A stretch of DNA of 64,000 bases, taken from positions 684,501 through 748,500 of the forward strand of contig JAJFZO010000034.1 of NCBI GenBank assembly GCA_021397835.1, given 5' to 3'. The notes beneath the pieces are model-generated. The model made no database searches, was not told the origin of the DNA, and was given only the letters and a program-made list of their open reading frames with translations. A program made the translations under genes and the position numbers. Origin of the DNA: Moringa oleifera. Its lineage: Eukaryota > Streptophyta > Magnoliopsida > Brassicales > Moringaceae. Below are positions 38,908 to 51,054 of this stretch, one piece after another (the stretch's first letter is position 1; every line of letters starts with the position of its first letter).

Positions 38908-39962
38908 AGGGTGCTGCAGACATTTAGGAAACATTTGTATGTACATTTCCTATATTGTGACCTTACTTTCATGCTAGAAGTAACTTCAACCTGTTACAAT
39001 ATCTAATGGTATTGGTTAGCATGTTTGTGAGAAGAAGTGATTACCTTTCTCTTATCTAATGAGCATACAAGCCAGGCAGGTCATAGTATGTGGTGCTAGT
39101 GTTATAATAATTACTTTGCCCTCGTCTTTTCCTGTAGTTGTCACTTGATTGATGTGCATAGAGTACCTTTCTGACTCTGTGAACATTTCTCCTTATTGAT
39201 TTCTTTTTTTCTGCTACATTGTGGTTATTTCTTGACTTTGTGAACTATGGGGCACGTGTGGGTGAAAACATATGTCAACATGGTTTGGTGCCTTGTGCAT
39301 TAGACATGTGTTTCTTTTGTCTTATTAAGTGTATGGAGTTAAAAGAATTTGATTGGCATGTTATCATTCTAATTTGTCTTATTAATAAACCTATTTTACT
39401 TATTTTTTAGTTGATCGCTTATTAAACTATTCAAAAGCTGTTTTCTCTCAAAACTTCATGCTTGATAATTGTGTTTAAGGAGTTGGATGGACAGATTTTA
39501 AGAGATAATAGGATAGTTATCTTGCTCTGCTTCTAGTAATTTTATTATGCCTTACATTTACCCAAAGGAGGCTCACTATTGGATCCAACCTTGTATTGAA
39601 AATAAGGGAGGGATATTCTGGCTTCACAAGACCTACTCCATCCTCAGAGCGAGTGATCTCTATCACGAAAACAAATGTTAGTTAGCCTTGTCGACTATTC
39701 ATTTTATACATCAATAATTGTTATTGCCTTATGGAATGGTGTTAGTTTGATGTACAAGTAAGATGGGTGCCCACTTAAGCAATCATAAACCAGAAACTCA
39801 TTTTTATTGGGAAGGGAAGAGATCCAGGAGTCTCTTCAGTAATACAATGCTATATCATCCGCAATGGGAATTATAAAAGATGTAAATATTACATGCGACT
39901 GAGCTGAAGGGAAGCTCAATAGTGATAAAAACAAAGAATGAAGTACAGTATGAAAGAGAAAA
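38908..39962. other. 3' flanks between CDC73 and the LTPG cluster
   Basis: Ordinary base composition with only short frames (the longest about 63 codons). It should hold the CDC73 3' UTR (+) and the 3' UTR of the first LTPG gene (-). No RNA gene or repeat was seen. Confidence 0.45.
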
Positions 39963-40909
39963 TCAGTATGTTGTGATGATTGAACTGTAAGATGCTGCAA
40001 AAAGTAGGAAACTGAGTAGAGAAAGTGACAACTTGATGGAGCTGCCATCTGATGAACTGTCTTCTTGTGTTGATGGTACAGTTTTAGATCCACTCCCTGC
40101 ACCCGTGTCAATGTTTAGTATGAATAATTTAAGAAAGGGTAGAATGTAAAGATTGATAATATTTGAGTCTTTGCTGGGAGACATGAGAAGGAAAACTTGG
40201 TTCTTAACAAAATTGGTCTCCCTACCTAAAGATTTGGTTTAAATAAAACAACCTAGAGAGCATATTAGTTGTTGAAGAAGTTGAAGGATTCACAGATGAT
40301 TCTGTACCTGAAGGAATTGTACTGGATGATTCTGGTGATCCTGCAGGAGAGTCGGCAGGGGATGCTGCTGGTCAAATGGAGTTATTATAGTTAGTAGAAT
40401 ATCATGATGATTTTTAAGTTGTAATAAAATCAGTTCCTCTTTAAGTTTTTTTCCAAATCGAGTTCCTGATAGATCCCTGAAAGACAGAGATATTGCATCT
40501 ATTTTTGAGGCTACACAATTTGGATTTTGAACTTCTGCAAATTTAGATGAGATTGAGTTCGATCAAGTCAGAATTTTAACATTTTCTTACCGTTACAGCT
40601 GCTGATGGGAGGAGTCTGAACATTGCAGGCACCAGGTAAGGCTAAAGCTTGAGTCTGGTTAACGTTGATCCCTAGTGATGAGCTGCCACCATTGAGGACC
40701 TCACACAAGCACTGTGGGGATGAGCGAACAACACTAGCTAGCTGCATGCAGCATTGTGCAGATGGCGTCGAGGAGTTCCCTGTAATATAATTGAGGCATG
40801 GTGACATGCTGATTAATGCATTTGTGCAACTCGACTGAGCTGCAGCTCCTGCCCAGACCATGGCCATCGTGACCAGGACCAGGGCCGTTGCCATTTTCCC
40901 ATTTGCCAT
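39963..40909 (-). CDS. GPI-anchored non-specific lipid-transfer protein (LTPG 1 of 4)
   Basis: Three exons, 40591-40909, 40308-40367 and 39963-40096, encode 170 aa. It has a signal peptide ([21 protein letters not shown]), then an eight-cysteine lipid-transfer domain with the order C...C...CC...CxC...C...C (SCTNA, SPCLNY, QCCMQL, QCLCEV, GACNV, SSC). A Ser/Pro-rich linker and a hydrophobic tail ([13 protein letters not shown]) suited to GPI attachment follow. Such proteins sit on the outer plasma membrane and are linked to cuticle, suberin or wall lipid export. The exon 2 acceptor is a tandem NAGNAG (CAGCAG), so one Ala may be present or absent. A TATA-like motif lies at 41003-41009. The upstream in-frame codons have no ATG, so 40909 is the start. 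Confidence 0.92.
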
Positions 40910-42313
40910 TATTGCTCTTTGTATTTGTCCTGCAGATCTTTGTCGAATGCCAAGATTTTCTGTGATTGCTTGAGTTTGATGGAATGGGAATGACAAGGAG
41001 TAGCTTATAAGGGGAATTTGGGGAGTAAAGGACAAACAAAAGTTGGCTTAATTGGGTGACCTACTCTTCCGATTCCTAATCTGTTCTTTGATGAGCTGAA
41101 TGTTCAAACCTGGCAGTCAGTACCCGGCTTATACATTAAACTTTGAATGTCGGTCATGCAGGTGACCTACTTCAAATAAGTAGGCTTTGATAATGAGAGA
41201 CTTTCGATTTTCCAAGCAAAAAACTTTCATGGAAACCCTTCCAAGAAGAAAACTATCCCAAGTAGATAGCGCGTAGTGCTCTTGACTCTACTTTTAGATA
41301 GAATTGGCTTTTTCACTTTTCCGTCTTGAAATCCGAATCTGGCTTTGAATGCAGAAAGTTCTCATACAAGGTTAAGGAAGCTGCACCAGCATATGATGTA
41401 TAGATGATGTCCTTGGCTCCTCTGATTATGACGTCATCTATTTTTTGCGTGTCACACAAGAAGAATGATCCAGCCAAATTGAATGATTATTGCCAGCTTG
41501 AAAAATATTCAAATATGGATTCTTTCTTTTTTTCAAACACAGCAAATGCATTTCTTTTATTTTTATTGAACTGAGCCATAGAGTTTTAATTTTAATGTTC
41601 TTGATCTGATAATTTGATTGACCAGTTACATGATTTAACAGGTACCAAAATCAATTTTTAGCCTTCTTGCTTTATTTTTTTGCAAGACTACCTTCATTTT
41701 CCAGGAAAAATTGGGCCCTGAGAGAATATGCTCAAGAAAAATGCTGCTCTCAAATGATAACTTATATGAGCTAATCTGTCTGCAAGCTTAGGAGTTACGC
41801 TTGAAGTCATCATAGTTAAGAACACTAACATGGAACTAAAGTCAGTTGTTGCAGCATGATATGTATTGCTTTCTCACGGACAGAGAGTAGTTAGTGACCT
41901 AACTTCAACATTAACAATCACATTTAATTATTTATCTTTTAGGATAAAGTAGAACCATCTTGATCAATGAGGAACAAAGGGAATCCGTCACTTCTAAAAG
42001 GCAAATGAGTTTGTTTAGGACAAATTGTAGAGTGACACTTAACCACGGCAGGTGCCAAGTCGAAAGATGGATCATAAGACAACATAGTTGGCTAACTTAA
42101 TCTCCTGTCTTTAATACAAGTTAGTTTAAGTAGATGATCTCCAAAACCAACTTACAATCCACCAATTTTTTTTTCCCTCCACTTGTCTGTTCTTGAACTT
42201 CTCCATCTATAAATCTCCTAGTCCTCCTCTCCCAAACGGCAAACCTAAGAAAATTCCGATCTTCTCATCTTCCTTGTCACCAACACAATTTCCTCATAAT
42301 CCTCCCTGCTCAT
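40910..42313. promoter_or_regulatory. Divergent promoter region of LTPG 1 and LTPG 2
   Basis: 1.4 kb between two head-to-head LTPG genes. TATA-type motifs sit near each gene: TATAAGC on the minus strand (41003-41009) and TATAAAT on the plus strand (42208-42214), each about 100 bp from its ATG. No other gene was seen. Confidence 0.5.
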
Positions 42314-43301
42314 ATGGAGCTTTTCCTGCGTTTTCCAGGCCAAGTGCCTGTCCTGGCATTAGCTTTCACAGTGCTGATTTTGCCTGTTTATGGGCAGATC
42401 ACTTCTCCATGCACAGCTTCAATGATCTCCAGTGTCACTCCTTGCATGAATTTCCTCACCAATAGCTCTGCCAATGGAACTTCACCAACTGCAGATTGTT
42501 GCAATGCACTTAAGTCTCTAACAGGCAATGGCAAGGACTGCTTGTGCCTTATTGTCACTGCAAGTGTTCCCTTCAACATACCCATCAACCGATCCTTAGC
42601 CATCTCTCTTCCTCGTGCTTGTAACATGCCTGGCGTCCCGGTCCAATGCAAAGGTAAAATCTTGTAAGTGCGTCAGATTAAGTTCTTCTATGTAATGGTC
42701 TCCTTAGCTCTTGTTTATACTAACATGAACTTTTTCTCCATTTGCAGCCACTGGTTCACCTCTTCCGGCTCCAGGTACCCACTAGCCACTTTGAACTAAC
42801 ATGGCTTTCCAATTACATGGGATTTTCCTATTTGACATGTACAGTTTATGTTGTGAATGATATATACTTAAACGATTGCACTCACTGGTTGGCAGGTCCT
42901 GTGTCTCTTGGCCCAACTCTTTCTCCTGGAGCTTCACCTTCGTCAAGTCCAAGAGGTAAACTGTTCTCTAAACACTGCTCCGTAATCAAATAAGCTATTC
43001 TGGTCAAGAACTACTGATTTGAGTGTTTCTTATTGCTTAAGCCTGAGAGCATTAATTAATATCAGAAACTATGTTTTCTTGAGCAGCTGCAGTTGTTCCT
43101 GAACCAACACCATCTGCTGAAGCACCGGAATCAAACACGACACCAGATTTAACTCCGCCTTCTCCAACGGCTGCTGAAGCCCCACCAACAACAAGCGGCA
43201 GCCGCCCTGTTCTTACCCCATCAGCAGCAGCTCCCACCTACTGTCTTTCACCATCCCTTCTGTTGTTTGCATTAGGACTTCTTGGTCTTAAGTACTACTA
43301 A
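42314..43301 (+). CDS. GPI-anchored non-specific lipid-transfer protein (LTPG 2 of 4)
   Basis: Four exons, 42314-42653, 42748-42774, 42896-42955 and 43087-43301, all in phase, encode 213 aa. A signal peptide ends near PVYGQ. The eight-Cys domain follows in exon 1 (SPCTAS, TPCMNF, DCCNAL, DCLCLI, RACNMP, VQC). Exons 2 and 3 are tiny (27 and 60 bp) and with exon 4 encode a long Pro/Ser/Thr/Ala-rich stalk of the kind that is hydroxylated and glycosylated in arabinogalactan-like proteins. The C-terminus (LSPSLLLFALGLLGL) is a GPI-signal-like hydrophobic tail. Every intron has phase 1, so the stalk could lose single small exons without a frame change. Confidence 0.92.
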
Positions 43302-43847
43302 GTCTCTGTCTCTTCCATCTCCATTAGTGGCGTGCCTATTTTTTGTTGTAGTTATTCAGATCATTAAGAGCTGTATTGGGTGATGTTTGTTTAAAGGAAA
43401 TTGTTATTATTTTTTTGTATTATTCAGATCATTAAGAGCAGTAATAAAACTCCATTATTTTGATTGCTGAAAGTTTCTTCCTGGCAAGATTCAACTTATT
43501 CCATTCCACTTCATGCAGTACTTATGCTTCAGTCATGTCCCAGATCATCAATTTAAAGCCTGCAAGTTCGTTGAGAAGTTAAATACACATTTACAATTCC
43601 ATGGCTCCTTGCAATGTGTGTGATTCATCCCAGTTTACCAGCTCTCCCTGCAACATAAGCATGCTATTTAATCCAAACTTAACACTTCCTTCTGAAAAAT
43701 GTTGTTATAGTGGTTTTTATGAGGATATGACTGATATTGTCACTGAACCCTGTAAGACATTCTCAGTTCCCTTTTTCCTGTAAACTAAACAGGGAAACCA
43801 AGGAATTGAATCTGCACACAGAGCTGACAGTCTTAACTATAGCACTC
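43302..43847. other. Spacer between LTPG 2 and LTPG 3
   Basis: 546 bp, with the LTPG 2 3' UTR and the promoter of LTPG 3. The frame of LTPG 3 is open upstream to about 43737 but has no ATG before 43848. No other gene was seen. Confidence 0.45.
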
Positions 43848-44601
43848 ATGGGTTCGAGGGAGTTGGATCAATTCAGGTTCACTTTAGTCTTCGTGTTCTT
43901 GTCCTGGGCTTCTTTCCTGGTAGTCAGAAGCCAGATTCAGGATTTCAGCAGCCAGATGCAGGGCTGCTCTATTCAGGCAGTGGACTTCACGCATTGTTTG
44001 AAGCAAGATAGTAGCTTTTCCACCCAGCTGTGCTGCAAAGCCCTTGATCAGGCTGTCCAAGCCGGTTTCAACTGCTTGTGCTCGTTGTTAGCAACATCAT
44101 TTCCTGCTCTGAAAGAGCCCTTATTGTTGCCATTACCAAATTGTTACATATCAGTGCCTCCTCTAACTCTTTGCCAAGGTAATGCAGGATCTTAATCAGT
44201 CCCTCTTTCTGCACATAACCTGTAAGTTTTCTTCCGGTTATTCTTTTTTCTCTCTTCTTGATCATAACATGTAGCTTTTATATTCGCATGAAGTTATATC
44301 TCCAATCCCAGTAGTACTTCCGCCTGACATCCCAAAGGATCGTCAAGACTCTTCTATGACACCTAAACCTGTGCTTATGCCTCCATCACCACCTGAGACG
44401 CAGAGTCCTCTGAACTCAACCAGGGACAATAACTCTTCAGCAATAGCCAGGCAGGCTCATGCAGATGAAAAGGCTGTTCCTCAATCAAGCTTGTGCAAGG
44501 AGAGGAACAAGACATGCAACGGGAATGATAGGTCCATGATATGGGTGCGCCAGGCTTGGTTCTTCTCCTTGGCTCTCCATTTTTGCATCTTACTGGGTTA
44601 A
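43848..44601 (+). CDS. GPI-anchored lipid-transfer-like protein (LTPG 3 of 4), divergent
   Basis: Two exons, 43848-44178 and 44294-44601, encode 212 aa. It has an N-terminal signal anchor or peptide (FTLVFVFLSWASFLVV) and eight Cys in family order (GCSIQ, THCLKQ, LCCKAL, NCLCSL, NCYIS, TLC). A Pro/Ser-rich linker, a short charged stretch with two extra Cys (SLCKERNKTCNG) and a hydrophobic end (AWFFSLALHFCILLG) follow. The acceptor used here (ATGAAG, ending 44293) is needed to keep phase. The nearer and better-looking AG (TGTAG, ending 44274) would give five residues and a stop and remove the GPI tail. Its sequence is the most divergent of the four, and the second exon rests on reading phase only. 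Confidence 0.78.
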
Positions 44602-45114
44602 TCTTCTTGTAAACATTACAGGTTAGATGTAGATGGTGATATAAAAATCAGTTCTGAACGCACAATAAAAGCAGATCCCTTCCCTTTTTTTTTTTTTTTC
44701 AGGTTTCTTCTCGTTGAGCATGACCCTTTTCTTTGTTCTACATGATTTACTCGATCTATATGAGCTCCACAGTTTTGAGGGGCTGAAGCTCAATGGAATC
44801 CATGTGGGTTCAAAAACCTGGAGCTGAATTCTTCTTCTGGTTATGGTGGTACCTCATCTGGAGCAAAGAAACGACAGCATGGCATTAAGGTAAATCACAA
44901 GAGAATTGAAGGGTAAATGTGGAATAACAGCTATCTGAATGGCAATTCCTTCCCGCCATCACTTACCCTCTCTATTATCTATAAATAGCTGTCTGTCCTT
45001 CCAAGAAATGGCCCGACAGCTCTAACTAACCTCTTAACAGAAGCACAACAGCCGGAAAACAAAGCCCCCCGTTAAACCTCACTAAGCAAGAAATCAGCGA
45101 GTCCTCTAACAACC
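44602..45114 (+). promoter_or_regulatory. Promoter and leader of LTPG 4
   Basis: Contains a good TATA box (TATAAATA, 44980-44987), about 130 bp upstream of the ATG at 45115. A T-run at 44686-44699 and ordinary sequence make up the rest, including the LTPG 3 3' UTR. Confidence 0.55.
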
Positions 45115-46312
45115 ATGACCAGTGCCGCCATTTTCACCATTATCCTCATCTCCGCCCTCCTACTCCTCCCAGTGGAGGCGGAGGAGGAGGCGCCACCACC
45201 ATCGCCACAGGGATGCATCGAGGGCCTGGTATCATTCTCGCCATGCTTGTCATACGTGTCGGCGCCGCCAAACAACTTGACGGCTATGGTGACTCGCCAG
45301 TGTTGCGAGGCGTTCTCCTTGCTTTTTGAGTCCGGCGCCAGTAAATGCCTCTGTTACCTTGTACAGCAGCCGATGATCCTCGGCTTCCCATTGGACCAAG
45401 TGAAAGTCCTTTCCCTTCCTCTTGCCTGTACGGGAGGGAGCAAGAGAGTGGAGCACAGAGATGGTTCATTAGGGTCCCTTTGCTCCTCAGGTTCAGCTTT
45501 TTGATTTTTTAATTTTGGGGAGTTCTTGATTAAAATCACTTTCTTGGATCTTGATAGTTTTCTTGGTTTAATTTTTCTCGTTTTCATTTTGTGCTTGATT
45601 ATAAGAGTTTGGAGTTCTAGAGATGTTAAACTGCGGAGGTTGATGCTGCCTATGTTAAAACAACATCTGCAACATAATTAATTACACCTGAGATAATCCT
45701 ACATATGTTTTAATATAACTGATACAAATGTGCAAAAATTTCCCCCAGGGTGGTGTATTGTCTAACAAGTACCTTGATACCTGTAGATCTTCACGTTTTG
45801 ATTAAACTTATGCATCTTAATCGGAGGATATTATATAAGCAACTAATGAAACTCTGTATTCCTAATGCTTCAGCATCGACAGCACTGCCTCCTCTTCACA
45901 GTAGCACTGGTTCAGAGATGCCCAGACCTTATGATTCTGGTCAGCAAGCAGCGCAATTCCTGTAGCTTTTGTTTTTTTGCTTTTATGTTAAAACGCACAG
46001 AAGGTTGCTTATGCACGTCTGTTGAGGAAATCTAAGGGCAGGATTAGTTTTAGAATAATTTCCGGAGATGATTGAACTGACAATTTTGCAGGTCCTGCAG
46101 GTAATGCGTCTTCTTCAGTAGTAAGCTTGCCACCGGAATTAGATAGCTCACTACCAAATTCGGCTGTGAGGCCACCGCCATTGGTACAACCATTTGAAGT
46201 TTCATCTGCAACAAGGCAGGGGTGCACCAGCAGTTGTTTGGCTCTCCCACCAATGCTGAATTTCATCATATCTGCTTGTAGGACTGCAATCAGATCCTAT
46301 CTACTCATTTAG
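45115..46312 (+). CDS. GPI-anchored lipid-transfer-like protein (LTPG 4 of 4), long C7-C8 loop
   Basis: Three exons, 45115-45490, 45874-45939 and 46092-46312, encode 220 aa. It has a signal peptide (AAIFTIILISALLLLPVEA), an acidic and Pro spacer, then eight Cys (GCIEG, SPCLSY, QCCEAF, KCLCYL, LACTGG, SLC). The loop between Cys 7 and Cys 8 has 17 residues against 8 or 9 in the three neighbours and is charged. After a Ser/Pro-rich linker, the C-terminus carries two more Cys pairs and a weakly hydrophobic tail (MLNFIISACRTAIRSYLLI) with Arg inside it, so GPI attachment is doubtful. Exon 3 has two possible in-frame acceptors nine bases apart (46091 and 46100). Identity as an LTPG relative is clear; anchoring is uncertain. 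Confidence 0.85.
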
Positions 46313-46699
46313 ATTCCCTTAATGCTCATTGATGCATTGGTTCTGTAAACAAAAATTTTTGATTTCCTTCTCTTATTCAATGAGCTTCTAAATTCGAAAT
46401 CAGATGTATATACATGTATTCTCTGGAATTTCCAGCCTGTTTAAGGACACATCTGCATTTGCTTACTTCATCTTTGCGCTACATGGGCTGGGAAAGAAAA
46501 CAGTTGTAATGGAATAAAACCTGACGTCCAAACATATTAAAAGCGATATAAAATGAACATCTCTGCAGCAGGGAAGGTGATTTATCAACATCATTAGACA
46601 AAGAACTCTCAGGTCAGGACATGTGCCTGCATATCTAAGACCAGGTGTGAAAGCCAAAACCCTTGCCCGACGCTTTCGAACTATAGGTGTTAGTCACAC
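46313..46699. other. Convergent 3' ends of LTPG 4 and SDE3
   Basis: 387 bp between the LTPG 4 stop and the SDE3 stop. Both 3' UTRs should lie here. Nothing else was seen. Confidence 0.5.
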
Positions 46700-49600
46700 C
46701 TACTTCCAGCCATCGGACCATTCAGCCTCGTCCATGACAGGTTTTGGAATTTTGGTTTGAAAGGAGTCTTGGTCCCATTCAGCTTCAGCAGAGGGTTCAC
46801 AGATGTCTCCTTCATAGTTCAAGCAGGCTTCCTGATCAGGGCCTGCTGTATTTTGTTCCTGCCTTTCAGGAAGCAGACATCCCTGATAGGAATTGTTGTC
46901 TACACAATGCCATAAAAGCTCATTCCAGTAATGATCCTGCCAAATGATAACAATTACACATTAGCAACAGTTAAAACTGAACCTTAGAATGCAACTGATA
47001 TTACTGGCATGCTTGTGATAAATTTATAGCACGAGGCTTTGAAACTTTTGGGGTTGAACAAAGTCTATTTAATCGAGATGACAAAGATTCCTTCATATGT
47101 CCTTTCTATTAGACTTACTACTTTATCTTGTTCTTAAAGTTCAAAGGTAGCAAAGGACTAGAAATAGCCAAGGTGCAGTCAACAGTTAACAGCAAACCAG
47201 ATAGAACACAAGTTCTACAATTAAGTTATAAATAGATGTCAAATTAATATGTGACAATAATAAACATGAATAAGTTAAATCATGTACTTGCATGAAGTTG
47301 ATTGTATAATCACGTAGTAAATAACATATACAGGGAAACAGGTTAAATGGCAAGGGAAGAAGGAATTGTAAAGTAAAACAAGATAGAAGCTATAAACTAG
47401 AAAATTGCGGTGCCACACATTTTCAAATATAAACTCAAAGATGGAAATCTAAGGATTGACCTTTTAGAAATGCTAGATGAAGCGTCCATAGACTACCAGA
47501 ATGTGTATTATTAGTCCTCATTTATGCAACCTTGTATGCCTCACAAAATTGTGCAAAACCTATCACAGTTAATAACATCTAAAGTGATGCAAAATCAGGG
47601 ATGATTCCCTTGTCTTAGCAGATCAGCACCTAGCTAACAAATGGTGGGTGCAACCAAACAAAAGTACATGTTCATGAGTGCTCACCACTGTTACATGTGA
47701 AGCAGATGCTCAATGGCAGCAAAGCAGATAACACTTGAGCAAAATTTTGACCATATTATCCTTCGGGACCTACATAAAAGCTCAATTTCTATTCATTTGT
47801 GCGCATTTGTCTCTGAATATGTCCAGGTGCTCCACCACTGTGTGTGCATGTGCAGAACATTTTATCTAACTGAGATGCTAGACTTTCTGAAATCATTGTC
47901 AATATTTTGATCTAGCATGACAGGGATCCTTGAGTTTAAGTGGAGAAGCAATACCTTGCTAACTATGTGTGGATTCCCAATAACAACAAGTAAAGAAATT
48001 GCACGGGTAATGGCCACATTGAACCTTCTTGGGTTGCTCAGAAATCCCAAACAGTGGGCTCTGTCAAACTTGTTGTGTTTGATTGTTGATCTGACAGTAG
48101 ATACAATAATCACTTGCTTCTCTTGGCCTTGAAATTGTTCAACACTGCCCACTTTAATATCAGGCATATCTAACCTTTCAAGGACTTCTTTTAGTTTGAG
48201 TACTTGCTGCCTGTAAGGTGTTATGACCCCAATACCTTCCTCATTCAGATTACCACTTGCTATCAATGTCCTGATGACCTCTACCACCTTGCTTATCTCA
48301 ATTCGATTGAACCATGATGGATTACTCCCTTCCCTCTCATCACAGCCTTGGATCCCAATGAAAAGAACAGGAAACTCTTTGTTAGGAAGGAAGTTCATCG
48401 AAATCAGGAAGGCGCTTGTGTCATCTTTACAAGCCATTAATTCACTTTTATAAAACAATTTTGAAGGGAGATGCATAATTTTGGGGTGGCATCGATAGTT
48501 CCTAACCAATTTTGTCACATAATTTTCATCCCCATGAGAATAATATTCACACTCAAACAGCCTCTCCAAGTATGATTTTCCCAAACCATAATCCTCTGCT
48601 TTTCTGGAGAATATTACAGGACCTAACTGCATGGGATCTCCAGCTAGAACAACAACAGTCTCCTTCAAGCAGAGGTTTGATATAGGGACCATGCTTTCTG
48701 GCTCTGAAGCTTGGCCAGCCTCATCCAAGAAAACATGAGTAAAGTGGCCACGCTGTACACCTTCTGCATAAAGAAGAGAGGAGCTCATATATGTTGATAT
48801 GATGATCTTGTAGCGTCTGAGTGCACTGAGAGGAGGACACTTGAATATAAGCTCATCAAAGAAGCAGAAGCGGATAAAATCAGGATTCATATCCTCATAT
48901 GAACGACTAGTTGCATTAAGCCTGAATATCTCATTCTCCAGAATGTTAGCTGCCTTCTCATTTAGGAGTTTCTCTAGTATGTGATCTGCTGCACTATTTG
49001 AAGGGGCACACACAAGAATCCTGGCATCATTGCGAGTTGTGTAGAGCTGCAGGATTGCTTCCACTAGTGTCTTGGTCTTACCTGTACCTGGAGGTCCATG
49101 AATCACATAAGGAGGAGCTCCTTTGCAGGCAAGAATATTCTCAACTGAAAACATTTGTTCCTCATTAAGGAGACAAGATATTGGCACTGAAGGAATCATC
49201 TCAATAATCCTCTTCTTGAAACACTCTGGAAAAAGGAACTCTGTCTCTAATGCTTTTGCAGCATCAATAGCCTGATATAACCTTCTCACATTGATGCGAT
49301 TATATGTGAACTGTACATTATAGCGATTCTCATCTGTATGTAACAAATGGAATTCAGGGGCAAACTTCAAATGCACTTCATCAGCTTCAACACGGTGGAT
49401 GTAACCCTGAGCAAAACTTAGTTCAGATTTGGCCAAGAAGGATTAAATTAAAGTGCAAAAGAATGAATGAGATGTACGGACATGCCAAGGTAAGGGAGGA
49501 GGGAAAGCAACCACCGTGCAGAAGAAGTACATTAAAAGTATGGACAAGTGATTTGGAAAAATAAAATATTGTGGCATTGATGTGCTACATAACTATACAT

Positions 49601-51054
49601 GAATACATTCTCACCCATACAAAGATAAGATAGATTGCTCATACTGGAACTACTGATGTTGAGGCAATTTCAAGGAAAAACATGAAAGTACACAGATTTT
49701 TGAAAAGTAGTAAACCTCAACTATGCATAGGACATAAAAGATGGAATAGTAAATTCATCAAATGAGTTAATCTTTATAGATATATATTTCTTTCGAAAAC
49801 CATAGAATAACACTAAAAAGGTTTGTTTAATGAAAGAACTGACAGGGGGTATTCTGTTATCCACCCTAACCAAAGTCTCAAAAATATCTCATCAATTGAG
49901 CGACCATAAATTTAAGGCTGAGAGCAACTAAAAAGAGGTGCATGAATGGATTTGAAGATGAAATGCTTCCCCATCTGATGAGCAAATAAAATTTTGTATG
50001 GTTAGGCAGAGAACCTGATAAGTTGCAGTTGCACCACTTCCATCTTGGGAGGCAAGTTTGACAAAAATAAAATCTCCATGGACAAGTGAAGGCCTTCGCT
50101 CCGCAAGACCTGGGACTTCAAGAGACAGAAATTTCCCCTTCTTCCTCATGGGCATGCTCTTCATGCTGTAAGTCCTCATGTCCTCCTGGAGCAAAACATC
50201 ATAAATCTCGGAGTAAAACTAAACAAAAATATTGTATGGATAATGCTACTCTTCCCCATTCGCAATCAAAAGCTTACCTCTAGTTGTATTTCCTCCATGA
50301 TCAACAATGTCTTGAAGTAAGAAGCATAACACTCTCTTGTCAGACCTCCTTTGACAACATCTGGAATCTGCTTGCTCTCAACCAATTCTCTAATATCCTT
50401 TGGAATATCATACCGAGGAAGCCGATTTCTAAACACTCTATCTGTCACTTTTTGCGGACGTGATGCTTGAACAAATTCATCCACAACAAAATTCTTCTTT
50501 TTCATGCCTCTATAATATGGCTTGTTAGAAGCTAAAGACTGAGAGATCTTATCATCAGCCAAAAGAAAAATCACTCGTTCTATCCTATCATTTCCTGCAT
50601 CAATTTGAACAATTGTTGTGTGCAAACCAATGGTCCTCGGTTTGCAGGATACCCAGATGGTTAAGATCTCACCAGGCTGAAGCATCCTGTCCTCCAATGT
50701 AAAAAATTCCAGAAAACCTTGGCATGCATTTATATCTGAATCTGCTGATGGAGGCTTCTTCACAGAAAGTGTGAAAGAATTTTCAGGGTTCGAAGCAAAT
50801 ATTTTAGTCCAGAGATCCACAGCATCTTTAGTAGTATTGTTGATGGTGATTGAGTCAACGGCAGTTTCTCCAACAAACACAGATTGAGGCTTCCCACCCA
50901 CAAAAGGGAATGGAACAGAAATGATAATAGGACTCTCTTCCATTGGATTGTAACTACACATGGATTTATCTTTCTCATAATCAATAAACCCAATTTCTCC
51001 TTTTTCTCCAATGACAGAGTATTCATCATCCCACTTATCCCAGACTGTACCCAT
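46700..51054 (-). CDS. SDE3: RNA helicase SDE3 (MOV10-like, SF1), short C-terminus
   Basis: Four coding exons, 50278-51054, 50015-50185, 47955-49406 and 46700-46936, all at phase 0, encode 878 aa. The N-terminal part (residues 1-316) includes [15 protein letters not shown] and [13 protein letters not shown]. The helicase core has Walker A GPPGTGKT (420-427), the DEAG box (544-547), [20 protein letters not shown] and NVAITRA. SDE3 acts in the cytoplasm in sense-transgene RNA silencing and antiviral defence and helps amplify small RNAs. The Arabidopsis protein (At1g05460) is about 1002 aa and ends in a tail with GW/WG repeats that binds ARGONAUTE. Here the tail after the core is about 80 residues and has one GW (SDGWK). 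A leader intron is likely, since sense TTTTTATCAG precedes the ATG. The 1.0 kb intron before the last exon is unusually long for this gene. Confidence 0.95.
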
